A stretch of DNA of 15,545 nucleotides from VBDM01 sp049663805 (GCA_049663805.1 JBATEB010000110.1:1-15545), one strand, 5' to 3'. Positions 1 through 6,651 are shown, counted from the stretch's first letter. The notes: generated by a model not told the origin, from the sequence alone. Program-made: numbers and translations.

Positions 1-45
1 CACGCGAACCGCTTCCAGAAGGCGCTCGACGCGCTTGCCGACTAA
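1..45 (+). CDS. Rubrerythrin-like protein, C-terminal end only (partial)
   Basis: The window opens inside a reading frame that encodes HANRFQKALDALAD and ends at a TAA at 43-45. The peptide resembles, from memory, the C-terminal SHAxRFQKxLDxL end of bacterial rubrerythrins. In that family the histidine belongs to the last E-x-x-H diiron-ligand motif. Rubrerythrins are cytosolic diiron proteins that reduce peroxide. The assignment is supported by context, because rubrerythrin genes are commonly found beside the Fe-S/DUF3501 pair that follows here. Only 14 residues are visible, so no domain or start can be judged. Confidence 0.6.
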   Translation, partial: HANRFQKALDALAD

Positions 46-54
46 GTCGCGTTG

Positions 55-119
55 GTCCGGACCCCGCGCCGGACTGACTTCGCGGGTTGGAGAAAGCTTC
101 TCCGGTTCCTCGACCCGCG
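55..119 (+). other. Two tandem hairpins in the rubrerythrin to Fe-S gene spacer
   Basis: Hairpin 1 pairs GTCCGG (55-60) with CCGGAC (69-74) around an 8-base loop. Hairpin 2 has an outer stem CGCGGGT (81-87) with ACCCGCG (113-119) and a nested inner stem GGAGAA (89-94) with TTCTCC (98-103). All arms are perfect complements. No T-run follows either hairpin, so a classical intrinsic terminator is not supported. They could stabilise the upstream mRNA end, act as a processing site, or partly attenuate transcription. Folding here also argues that translation of the next gene starts downstream at 153. Confidence 0.5.
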
Positions 120-152
120 GATATTGCGCTCATTCCTCCAAGTGTCGCCGAG

Positions 153-1481
153 ATGACCGTTCGCGAAGGCAACCTAGAGGCACCGACTCGCCACCCGATC
201 GAGTGGCGGGCCCCGGAGTTCTACGATGAAGGGAAGCTTCTCGGCGAAATGGAGCGCGTTTTCGACATTTGTCATGGATGTCGGCGTTGCGTCAGCCTTT
301 GCACCGCATTCCCGACCTTGTTTGATCTGGTCGATTCAAGCAAGACTCTGGAAGTCGATGGCGTGGAAAAGTCCGAATTCTGGAAAGTCGTGGATCAATG
401 CTATCTGTGCGACATGTGTTACATGACGAAGTGTCCCTATGTCCCGCCGCATCCCTGGAATCTCGATTTTCCACACCTCATGTTGCGGGCCAAGGCGCTG
501 AAGTTCAGGAAGGGTGAGGTGCGCCTTCGCGATCGGCTGCTCTCCTCCACCGATGCCGTCGGAAAGCTCGCCGCCATCCCCGTCGTGGCGCAGGTCGTGA
601 ACGCGGTCAACCGCAACGGAGCTGCCCGCGCGCTCATGGAAAAAGCGATAGGGGTTCACCGCGAGCGCAGATTGCCGCCCTACAGTTCCGCTACGTTCCG
701 CGCGGGCGCAACCGCGAGCCGTTACCACCAGGTGCGAAATGGCGAGCGCACTCCGGGAAAAGTCGCCGTGTTTGCGACGTGCTACGTGAATTACAACGAA
801 CCGGGCATCGGTCACGATTTGCTCGCCGTCCTGAACCATAACGAAATTCCCTGCGTCGTGGCGGCCCAGGAGGCTTGCTGCGGCATGCCCAAGCTGGAGT
901 TGGGCGATCTCGAAGCGGTTGAGCGACTGAAGGCGGTCAACATTCCGCCGTTGGCCAAGCTCGCTCGCGAAGGCAACGCTATTCTCGCCGCGGTTCCCTC
1001 ATGCACCTTGATGTTCAAGAACGAGTTGCCGCTCCTCTTCCCCGACGATCCGGAGATCAGGTTGGTTAGCGAAGCGATGTTTGATCCATTCGAGTACATC
1101 GTACTGCGTAACCGCGACGGTCTACTGAAAACCGATTTCAAGAACCCTCTCGGCAGGGTCTCGTACCATATTCCGTGCCATTCCCGCGTTCAGAACATGG
1201 GGCAAAAGACCCGCGAAGCGCTGCAATTGATTCCGGGGGTTACCCTCACAACCGTCGAACGCTGCGCCGGCCACGACGGAACCTGGGGTGTCAAGTCCGA
1301 GTATTACGAAAGCTCCATGAAGATCGGTCGCCCCGTGTTCCGCCAGATGTCCGAGGCCGATCCCGACTACATCAGTTCCGACTGCCCGATCGCCGCCCGC
1401 CACATCGAGCAGGGCATGGGCGAGATCCGGGCCGAACGAGCTCACCCGTTGAGGCTCCTGCGTCTCGCCTACGGAATCTGA
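153..1481 (+). CDS. Heterodisulfide reductase-related (GlpC/HdrD-like) Fe-S protein
   Basis: Predicted electron-transfer protein related to GlpC and HdrD; the true partner and substrate are unknown. From the ATG at 153 the protein has 442 residues. Two ferredoxin-type motifs lie near the N terminus: CHGCRRCVSLC (C40, C43, C46, C50) and CYLCDMCYMTKCP (C83, C86, C89, C94), each with four cysteines suited to a [4Fe-4S] cluster. Two cysteine-rich (CCG-type) repeats follow. The first has C210, CC at 242-243 and C284. The second has C342, C371 in ERCAGHDGTWG and C411, so one cysteine of the usual pair is alanine. No transmembrane segment or signal peptide is seen, so it is probably cytosolic or peripheral. 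A TTG at 87 would add 22 residues, but it lies in a hairpin and the added sequence looks unlike the family, so ATG 153 is preferred. The gene follows a rubrerythrin end and precedes DUF3501. Confidence 0.85.
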   Translation: MTVREGNLEAPTRHPIEWRAPEFYDEGKLLGEMERVFDICHGCRRCVSLCTAFPTLFDLVDSSKTLEVDGVEKSEFWKVVDQCYLCDMCYMTKCPYVPPHPWNLDFPHLMLRAKALKFRKGEVRLRDRLLSSTDAVGKLAAIPVVAQVVNAVNRNGAARALMEKAIGVHRERRLPPYSSATFRAGATASRYHQVRNGERTPGKVAVFATCYVNYNEPGIGHDLLAVLNHNEIPCVVAAQEACCGMPKLELGDLEAVERLKAVNIPPLAKLAREGNAILAAVPSCTLMFKNELPLLFPDDPEIRLVSEAMFDPFEYIVLRNRDGLLKTDFKNPLGRVSYHIPCHSRVQNMGQKTREALQLIPGVTLTTVERCAGHDGTWGVKSEYYESSMKIGRPVFRQMSEADPDYISSDCPIAARHIEQGMGEIRAERAHPLRLLRLAYGI

Positions 1482-1497
1482 ACCTGCTCCAGCGACG

Positions 1498-2088
1498 ATG
1501 ACCTCGATGCCTCGTATCGATCGCGCCAGCCTCATGACACTGGAAGCCTATGCGCGCGCGCGCGCGCAGTTCCGGGCGAAAGTCATGGCCCACAAGAAGA
1601 ACCGCATGGTTCGGCTCGGCGATCACCTCACGCTCATCTTCGAGGACGAGCTCACCATCCGTTATCAAGTGCAGGAGATGCTGTACGCAGAACGGATTTT
1701 CGAGGAAGACGGCATCCAGAGCGAGCTCGACACCTATAACCCTCTCGTTCCGGACGGGCGCAACCTGAAGGCGACGCTGATGGTCGAGTATCCGGATGCG
1801 GAAGAGCGCCGCAGGCGATTGGCCGAGCTGATCGGGATCGAGGACAAGGTCTGGATACAGGTCCAGGCTCACGATCGGGTCTGGGCGATTGCCGACGAAG
1901 ACCTGGAGCGGGAAAACGAACAAAAGACATCCGCTGTGCATTTTCTGCGCCTTGAATTGACCGAAGACATGGCCTTGGCGCTCAAGGAGGGCGCGGGACT
2001 CGCGATCGGGGTCGATCACCCCGGGTACAAAGCGCGATCGGAGGCGCCACCGGCGGTGCGCGACGCGCTTGCCAAGGATCTGGCGTGA
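1498..2088 (+). CDS. DUF3501 family protein
   Basis: A 196-residue protein that I recognise as DUF3501 from the conserved stretches LMTLEAYARAR, HKKNRMVRLGDHLTLIFEDE, TIRYQVQEML, DTYNPLVPDG, HDRVWAIADEDLERE and KTSAVHFLR, and a late GVDHPGY motif. Its biochemical role is unknown. It has no cysteine, no signal peptide and no membrane segment, so it is probably a soluble cytosolic protein. The ATG at 1498 lies 16 bases after the Fe-S protein stop; an in-frame ATG at 1507 is an equally plausible start because neither has a clear ribosome binding site. In genomes I recall, this gene travels with a rubrerythrin and the Fe-S protein, which suggests one shared redox function. Codons 19-23 contain a (GC)8 run. 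Confidence 0.88.
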   Translation: MTSMPRIDRASLMTLEAYARARAQFRAKVMAHKKNRMVRLGDHLTLIFEDELTIRYQVQEMLYAERIFEEDGIQSELDTYNPLVPDGRNLKATLMVEYPDAEERRRRLAELIGIEDKVWIQVQAHDRVWAIADEDLERENEQKTSAVHFLRLELTEDMALALKEGAGLAIGVDHPGYKARSEAPPAVRDALAKDLA

Positions 2089-2603
2089 GTCCTCGCTTCG
2101 TCCTGCCCGCGCTCCTGGCAGCTTTGTCCGCTTGCTCTCAGTCCTCGCTGTCGAATCGTCCTGCGGACGACGGCTTCGACGGCGGGGAGATTCAGCGGGC
2201 ACAGCTTCCGGCGTTCCCCGGGCAGGCAAGCCTGATTCAGATTTACGTCAGCCCGACTACGACGTTCCGGTTTTTCGTCGACGCAGCTTCGATCAGCGTG
2301 AGTGAGAAGGGCCCGATACGTTACACGATGATCGCCCGCAGCCCGAGCGGCGCGGAGAACCTGAGTTACGAGGGCCTTCGCTGCGACACTCTCGAACGAA
2401 AGCTGTACGCTTTCGGCAGACCGGACGGCACGTGGTCCATGGCACGGAGCCCTCAATGGGTTCCGATCAGTGAGGGGCAGTCTAACCGGCAACACGCGGC
2501 GCTGGCGGCGGACTTCTTCTGCACTCAGGGCGCCCGGGTGCGTACGACCGAGGATGCGCTGAGGGCGCTGAGGAAGGGCGCCTACTCGGGAGTGGCGCAG
2601 TAA
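2085..2603 (+). CDS. CNP1-like family lipoprotein
   Basis: A 172-residue predicted lipoprotein. The N terminus is a short lipoprotein signal (SPRF, a hydrophobic stretch, then the lipobox LSAC), with C17 as the likely lipidated residue. The mature part matches my memory of the CNP1-like family, which is of unknown function: a central FFVDAASISV segment, IRYTMIARSPSGAENLSYEG, then C-terminal sequence with two further cysteines. The start is a GTG at 2085 that overlaps the DUF3501 stop as GTGA. It has a Shine-Dalgarno AAGGA at 2074-2078, so translation is probably coupled to the upstream gene. It ends only 7 bases from the convergent proB stop. It probably sits in the periplasm, anchored to a membrane. 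Function cannot be inferred from sequence. Confidence 0.75.
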   Translation: MSPRFVLPALLAALSACSQSSLSNRPADDGFDGGEIQRAQLPAFPGQASLIQIYVSPTTTFRFFVDAASISVSEKGPIRYTMIARSPSGAENLSYEGLRCDTLERKLYAFGRPDGTWSMARSPQWVPISEGQSNRQHAALAADFFCTQGARVRTTEDALRALRKGAYSGVAQ

Positions 2604-2610
2604 CTCAGGC

Positions 2611-3720
2611 TCAGCCCAGGAGCACCAGATTGTCCCGGTGGATCAGTTCCGGTTCGTCGACATAACCAAGTATCGTCTCGATTTCAGCCGAGGCCCGGCC
2701 CGCAATGCGGCGGGATTCCTGCGCACCGTAATTGACCAGACCGCGGGCGATCTCGGCGCCATCCGGGGATAGACAGGCAACAACGGAACCTCGTTCGAAT
2801 TCTCCGGATACGGCCTTGACCCCGACGGGCAGGAGGCTCTTCCCTCCCGAACGCAGCGCTTTGGCCGCGCCCGCGTCGATGACGAGCCGCCCTGCGACCT
2901 GGAGGTGATCGGCGAGCCACTGCTTCCGGGCGGCCAGCGGCGTCGTATGAGTCTCGAGCAGGGTCCCGAGGGTCTCGCCCGCCGCGAGCCTCACCAGGAC
3001 ATCGGGTTCGTGACCCGATGCGATCACCGTCTGGGCTCCCGAGCGAGCCGCCCGCTTGGCCGCAAGGACCTTGGTCAGCATGCCGCCCTTGGCGAGGTCC
3101 GATCCGGTCCCTCCTGCCCACTCCTCGAGCTGCGGTTCGCCTGCCCGCGCTCTTGGGACCAGGGCGGCCTTCGGATTGCGCCGCGGATCGTCCGTATAAA
3201 GCCCCGCCTGGTCGGTCAGGATGACCAGGCAGTCGGCTTCAATCAGGTTTGTCACCAGTGCTCCGAGCGTGTCGTTGTCGCCGAACCGGATCTCGTCCGT
3301 GACGACGGTGTCGTTTTCGTTGATTACCGGGATGATGCCGAGACGCAGCAGCGTCAGCAGCGTCGATCGAGCATTCAAGTACCGTTGACGGTCGGTCAGG
3401 TCGGCGTGCGTGAGGAGTACCTGCGCCGTGCGCAAACCATGTTGCCGGAAGCAGGATTCGTAAGCCTGAGCGAGGCCCATCTGGCCGACCGCCGCCGCTG
3501 CCTGCAACTCGTGCATCGCGTGGGGGCGTCGAGTCCATCCCAGCCGCTGCATGCCTTCGGCGATGGCACCGCTTGAAACCAGGACGACCTCTTTGGCCGC
3601 TTGACGCAATTTCGCGATCTGTCCTGCCCACCTCGCAATTGCGGCTGTATCCAGTCCGGCGCCCGGATTGGTAACCAGCGTGCTCCCGACTTTGACGACC
3701 AAACGTCTGGCTTCTTTCAT
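2611..3720 (-). CDS. proB: Glutamate 5-kinase
   Basis: Catalyses ATP-dependent phosphorylation of glutamate to glutamyl 5-phosphate, the first step of proline synthesis, in the cytosol. The 369 residues match the usual length (E. coli 367). The amino acid kinase domain shows KVGSTLV (10-16), VSSGAIAEGM (48-57), NENDTV (134-139), RFGDNDTLGALVTNLI (145-160) and GTGSDLAKGGMLTK (204-217). A PUA domain follows from about 275 to 350, as in most proteobacterial enzymes. The start is set at ATG 3720 because MKEARRLVVKVGS is the family N terminus, although the frame stays open for 32 more codons upstream. That ATG overlaps the obgE stop by four bases (ATGA), so translation is probably coupled. proA is not adjacent. 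Feedback control by proline is family knowledge only. Confidence 0.97.
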   Translation of the reverse strand: MKEARRLVVKVGSTLVTNPGAGLDTAAIARWAGQIAKLRQAAKEVVLVSSGAIAEGMQRLGWTRRPHAMHELQAAAAVGQMGLAQAYESCFRQHGLRTAQVLLTHADLTDRQRYLNARSTLLTLLRLGIIPVINENDTVVTDEIRFGDNDTLGALVTNLIEADCLVILTDQAGLYTDDPRRNPKAALVPRARAGEPQLEEWAGGTGSDLAKGGMLTKVLAAKRAARSGAQTVIASGHEPDVLVRLAAGETLGTLLETHTTPLAARKQWLADHLQVAGRLVIDAGAAKALRSGGKSLLPVGVKAVSGEFERGSVVACLSPDGAEIARGLVNYGAQESRRIAGRASAEIETILGYVDEPELIHRDNLVLLG

Positions 3721-4733
3721 ACCTTGCCGGATTCCAGAAACTTCATTACCGCCAAACCAAGTTCGCGACAACCCTCGCCAGTCAGCGCCGAGATGGAAAA
3801 GCTCGGGCGCCGCCATCGCAACCTCCGCACGAAATTTTCGGCAAAGGCCGACCGCTCTTCTTCGGGGAGCATATCCATTTTATTCAACACCAGCCACCTG
3901 GATTTTCGGTAGAGCGTCGTATCGAATTTTTTCAGTTCCCTGACGATGGCGCGAACGTCGCGCACCGGGTCGGAGCTCGCGGCTCCGGGCACGGCGTCGA
4001 CTATGTGCAGAAGGAGTCGGGTTCGCGCCAGATGCCTCAGGAACTGGTGTCCCAGCCCGGCACCCTCCGACGCGCCTTCGATCAATCCGGGGATGTCGGC
4101 GATGACGAAGCTGCGATCGACTCCGATCCGCACCACGCCGAGATGCGGGTGCAGGGTGGTGAACGGGTAGTCGGCGACCTTGGGACGGGCCGCAGAAACG
4201 GCGCGGATGAGCGTGGACTTTCCGGCATTGGGGAGTCCGAGCAGTCCGACATCCGCAAGCACCTTGAGTTCGAGTTTGAGCGAGCGGTGCTCCCCTTGCT
4301 CCCCCGGAGTCGCCTTGCGCGGAGCACGGTTTGTGCTCGACTTGAAGTTGACGTTCCCCAGCCCGCCCTTTCCGCCCCGCGCGAGGGTTGCCACCTGACG
4401 ATGTTCCGCCAGGTCCGCGACGGTTTCCCCGCTTGCGAGGTCGATAATGACGGTTCCGACCGGCACGCGCAGCGATATGTCTTCCGCGCCTTTTCCGTTA
4501 CATTGCCGGCCTCGGCCCTTTTCTCCGTTACGGGCACGATGGATCCGGGCAAACCGATAGTCGATGAGGGTGTTGATGTTGCGGTCGGCGACCGCGTATA
4601 CGCTTCCGCCGCGCCCGCCGTCGCCTCCGTCAGGGCCTCCGCGCGGGACGTACTTCTCCCTTCTGAAGCTCACCGCGCCGTCGCCCCCCTTGCCCGCGTG
4701 GACTTCGATGCGTGCTTCATCGACGAATGTCAT
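3717..4733 (-). CDS. obgE: GTPase ObgE/CgtA, 50S ribosome assembly
   Basis: Essential GTPase linked to 50S subunit maturation and stress signalling. The 338 residues comprise the glycine-rich Obg fold (about 1-158; HAGKGGDGAVSFRREKYVPRG, then GGPDGGDGGRGG) and the G domain. In the G domain, G1 is GLPNAGKST (166-174), switch-II/G3 is DIPG (213-216), G4 is NKMD (284-287) and G5 is SAL (315-317). It lacks the long acidic C-terminal tail of some gamma-proteobacterial Obg proteins. It starts at ATG 4733 with the family sequence MTFVDEARIEV. Upstream lies rpmA with a terminator-like hairpin between them, and the stop overlaps the proB start. Linkage to ribosomal protein genes L21/L27 is highly conserved. 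Confidence 0.97.
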   Translation of the reverse strand: MTFVDEARIEVHAGKGGDGAVSFRREKYVPRGGPDGGDGGRGGSVYAVADRNINTLIDYRFARIHRARNGEKGRGRQCNGKGAEDISLRVPVGTVIIDLASGETVADLAEHRQVATLARGGKGGLGNVNFKSSTNRAPRKATPGEQGEHRSLKLELKVLADVGLLGLPNAGKSTLIRAVSAARPKVADYPFTTLHPHLGVVRIGVDRSFVIADIPGLIEGASEGAGLGHQFLRHLARTRLLLHIVDAVPGAASSDPVRDVRAIVRELKKFDTTLYRKSRWLVLNKMDMLPEEERSAFAENFVRRLRWRRPSFSISALTGEGCRELGLAVMKFLESGKV

Positions 4734-4749
4734 GGCGAGAAGCAGACGA

Positions 4750-4781
4750 AATAGAAAAGCCCCATCCCGCGGACAGGGCTT
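4750..4781 (-). terminator. Intrinsic-type terminator/attenuator between rpmA and obgE
   Basis: On the minus strand, AAGCCC (plus positions 4776-4781) pairs with GGGCTT (4757-4762) around a 13-base loop that can itself form a short TCC/GGA stem. It is followed at once by TTTTCTATTT. This stem plus T-rich tail fits a Rho-independent terminator just after rpmA. Because obgE and proB have no obvious promoter of their own in the 66-base gap, it probably passes part of the transcripts, giving more ribosomal protein mRNA than obgE mRNA. Confidence 0.55.
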
Positions 4782-4799
4782 CCCGTGAAAGACCGCGTT

Positions 4800-5057
4800 C
4801 TAGACCGGGAGCACGCTGACGATCTGTTTGTGATCCGGACCCTTGAAGCTGAAGTGGATCTTCCCGCCGACTTTGGCAAACAGAGTATGGTCCTTGCCGA
4901 TCCCCACGTTGATCCCCGGGTGGACCTGAGTGCCGCGCTGACGAACGATGATATTGCCGGCCACCACCGTCTCTCCGCCGTAACGTTTCACGCCGAGCCG
5001 CTTCGATTGTGAATCGCGGCCGTTTCGGGAACTTCCGCCCGCTTTCTTGTGTGCCAT
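4800..5057 (-). CDS. rpmA: 50S ribosomal protein L27
   Basis: Component of the large ribosomal subunit; its N terminus reaches the peptidyl transferase centre. The protein has 85 residues, the same as E. coli L27, and begins MAHKKAGGSSRNGRDSQSKR, followed by GVKRYGGE, VRQRGTQVHPG, NVGIGKDHTLFA and KVGGKIHF. There is no N-terminal cleavage extension of the Firmicute type. It begins 27 bases after rplU on the same strand and ends with TAG just before the terminator-like hairpin. It should be cotranscribed with rplU from the promoter at 5432-5461. Confidence 0.98.
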   Translation of the reverse strand: MAHKKAGGSSRNGRDSQSKRLGVKRYGGETVVAGNIIVRQRGTQVHPGINVGIGKDHTLFAKVGGKIHFSFKGPDHKQIVSVLPV

Positions 5058-5084
5058 GATCTTCCTTCCTGTGTCCGCAGCTTC

Positions 5085-5399
5085 CTATGCCGGCGTGATG
5101 CCCATGATCTCGATCTCGGTATAGCTCTGGCGATGGCCCCGATGGCGTTTGGAGTTCTTGCGCCGGCGCAGTTTGAACGTCATCACTTTCTCGCCGAGAC
5201 CCTGAGATACGATCCTTGCCTTGACGGTCGCACCCTTGATTGTCGGCGTCCCGATTTTGAGCGCTTCACCGTCCCCGACGAGCAGCACTTCGTCGAGCAC
5301 CAATTCGCTGCCTACCAGCCCGAGGAGCTTTTCCACGCGCAACTTCTCCCCGGAAGAAACGCGGTACTGTTTTCCACCCGCCCTGACGACCGCGTACAT
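5085..5399 (-). CDS. rplU: 50S ribosomal protein L21
   Basis: Large-subunit protein that binds 23S rRNA. It has 104 residues (E. coli 103), beginning MYAVVRAGGKQYRVSSGEKL and ending with the basic RNA-binding region FKLRRRKNSKRHRGHRQ and then YTEIEIMGI. It is the first gene of the rplU-rpmA-obgE-proB block. A strong sigma70 promoter lies 33 bases upstream of the ATG, giving a short leader of about 25 bases. Confidence 0.98.
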   Translation of the reverse strand: MYAVVRAGGKQYRVSSGEKLRVEKLLGLVGSELVLDEVLLVGDGEALKIGTPTIKGATVKARIVSQGLGEKVMTFKLRRRKNSKRHRGHRQSYTEIEIMGITPA

Positions 5400-5431
5400 G
5401 TGGATTCCTGTCTGTGTGCGAAAAAGGCGAA

Positions 5432-5461
5432 ATTATACATGCCTTTAGCGGGTATGGTCAA
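5432..5461 (-). promoter_or_regulatory. Sigma70 promoter for rplU-rpmA(-obgE-proB)
   Basis: On the minus strand, TTGACC (plus 5456-5461) is followed 18 bases later by a perfect TATAAT (plus 5432-5437). The -10 element ends 32 bases before the rplU ATG. It matches five of six -35 positions and six of six -10 positions, the best promoter match seen in the window, as expected for ribosomal protein genes. It lies in the divergent spacer shared with ispB. Confidence 0.85.
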
Positions 5462-5521
5462 AGAAATTATGCTATCCTGATCAACTCCGTTCTGGTCGAT
5501 TGCGCGGCGCGATAGTCTCCT

Positions 5522-6490
5522 TTGCAGCCTGAATTTCTCCATAAACTCGTCGCCGCGGACATGCATGCGGTGGACGCGCGAATCCGGCGCCGGCTCGAGT
5601 CCGATGTCGCGCTCATCCGCCAGATCGCGGAGCATATCATCGCCGGGGGAGGCAAGCGTTTGCGCCCCGCGCTGGTATTCCTCGCGGCGGGAGCGACCGG
5701 TTACCGCGGCGATGCCCACATCGAGCTCGCCGCGGTGGTGGAGTTCATTCATACGGCCACGCTGCTCCACGACGACGTCGTCGACGAATCCGAGTTGCGG
5801 CGCGGTCGAAAGACCGCCAACGCGGAATACGGCAACGCAGCCAGCGTGCTGGTCGGCGATTTTCTCTATTCGCGCGCTTTTCAGATGATGGTGGCCGTCG
5901 GCAGCATGCGGATCATGGAGGTCCTGGCCGACGCCACGAATACGATAGCCGAGGGTGAAGTGCTGCAATTGCTGAACGCTCACAACTTCGCCGTCAGCGA
6001 GGCGGCCTACCTGGAAATCATCCGGCGCAAGACCGCAAAGCTCTTCGAAGCGGCCGCCCAGCTCGGCGCAATTCTCGGAGAGGCGAGCCCCGATATCGAG
6101 CACGGGCTTGCGCGCTACGGAATGCACCTGGGGACGGCTTTCCAGTTGATAGACGACGTGCTGGACTATACCGGTGACGCCGCCCACACGGGCAAGAATC
6201 TGGGCGATGATCTGAAGGACGGCAAGCCTACCTTGCCTCTGATTCACGTAATGCAGCGCGGATCGACCGAGCAGGTGGCGCTGGTACGCTCCGCGATCGA
6301 GCGCGGAGGGCGGGAGGCATTCAAGGCGGTCCTGGACGCCATCCACGAAACCGGCGCCCTCGACTACGCGCGCAGCAAGGCCAGGGAGGAAGCCCTTTCG
6401 GCGCTCCAGGCGGTGGCTGCGCTGCCGAATTCAAGTTACAGGGATTCTTTGCTAGAATTGACAAGCTTCGCGATCGAGCGTGATTACTAG
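5522..6490 (+). CDS. ispB: Octaprenyl diphosphate synthase (polyprenyl synthetase)
   Basis: Builds the long isoprenoid side chain of ubiquinone by adding isopentenyl units to farnesyl diphosphate. The 322 residues show GGKRLRP (43-49), the first aspartate-rich motif DDVVD (84-88), GDFLYSRAF (112-120), the second aspartate-rich motif DDVLD (211-215) and GKNLGDDLKDGK (224-235). The start is taken as TTG 5522: an in-frame TAG at 5513-5515 blocks anything further upstream, and starting at ATG 5561 would remove residues before ADMHAVD that homologues usually have. No good Shine-Dalgarno is visible. The gene diverges from rplU. A weak plus-strand -10 candidate (TATGCT, 5468-5473) lies in the shared spacer. 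Octaprenyl rather than another chain length is inferred from the expected betaproteobacterial Q8. Confidence 0.93.
   Translation: MQPEFLHKLVAADMHAVDARIRRRLESDVALIRQIAEHIIAGGGKRLRPALVFLAAGATGYRGDAHIELAAVVEFIHTATLLHDDVVDESELRRGRKTANAEYGNAASVLVGDFLYSRAFQMMVAVGSMRIMEVLADATNTIAEGEVLQLLNAHNFAVSEAAYLEIIRRKTAKLFEAAAQLGAILGEASPDIEHGLARYGMHLGTAFQLIDDVLDYTGDAAHTGKNLGDDLKDGKPTLPLIHVMQRGSTEQVALVRSAIERGGREAFKAVLDAIHETGALDYARSKAREEALSALQAVAALPNSSYRDSLLELTSFAIERDY
6458..6490 (+). promoter_or_regulatory. Possible promoter for tRNA-Pro inside the ispB 3' end
   Basis: A perfect TTGACA (6458-6463) lies in the last codons of ispB. The matching -10 is poor: ATTACT at 6483-6488 (19-base spacing) and TACTAG at 6485-6490 (21-base spacing) each match three of six. 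It could give the tRNA its own transcript with a leader of about 40 bases. Without a good -10 the tRNA may simply be cotranscribed with ispB. Confidence 0.25.
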
Positions 6491-6534
6491 TCTTCCCGGG
6501 GCGCTCTTTCCTCCGCTCGAGTGCCTGTCCGCAT

Positions 6535-6611
6535 CGGGGTGTAGCTCAGCCTGGTAGAGTACTGCGTTCGGGACGCAGGAGTCGCTGGTTCGAATCCAGT
6601 CACCCCGACCA
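6535..6611 (+). tRNA. tRNA-Pro, anticodon CGG
   Basis: A complete 77-base tRNA. The acceptor arms CGGGGTG (6535-6541) and CACCCCG (6601-6607) pair fully, followed by A and an encoded CCA (6609-6611). The D-arm contains GCTCAGCCTGGTAGAG. The anticodon stem is CTGCG/CGCAG with loop TTCGGGA, giving anticodon CGG at 6569-6571, which reads CCG proline codons. The T-arm has GGTTCGAATCC. The first pair C1-G72 and the discriminator A73 match E. coli tRNA-Pro. It sits between ispB and the PP0621-type gene. Confidence 0.98.
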
Positions 6612-6645
6612 GCTTCCTGCCGGACCGCGCGGAATTGGCCGACGG

Positions 6646-6651
6646 TATAAT
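6646..6651 (+). promoter_or_regulatory. Possible -10 element upstream of the PP0621/pilSR block
   Basis: A perfect TATAAT lies 42 bases before the GTG start of the small zinc-ribbon gene and 34 bases after the tRNA. No convincing -35 exists at 16-18 base spacing (the sequence there is GACCGC-like). It could be the promoter of the PP0621-pilS-pilR-ampD run, perhaps with an activator, or chance. Confidence 0.45.

Noticed and set aside
87..152. A 22-residue N-terminal extension of the Fe-S protein from TTG 87
   Set aside because: It starts inside a strong hairpin, has no ribosome site and adds sequence not typical of the family; ATG 153 is preferred, though not proven.
5312..6346. A 344-codon minus-strand frame spanning rplU and ispB
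   Set aside because: It crosses the divergent promoter spacer and mirrors ispB codons; no family resemblance.
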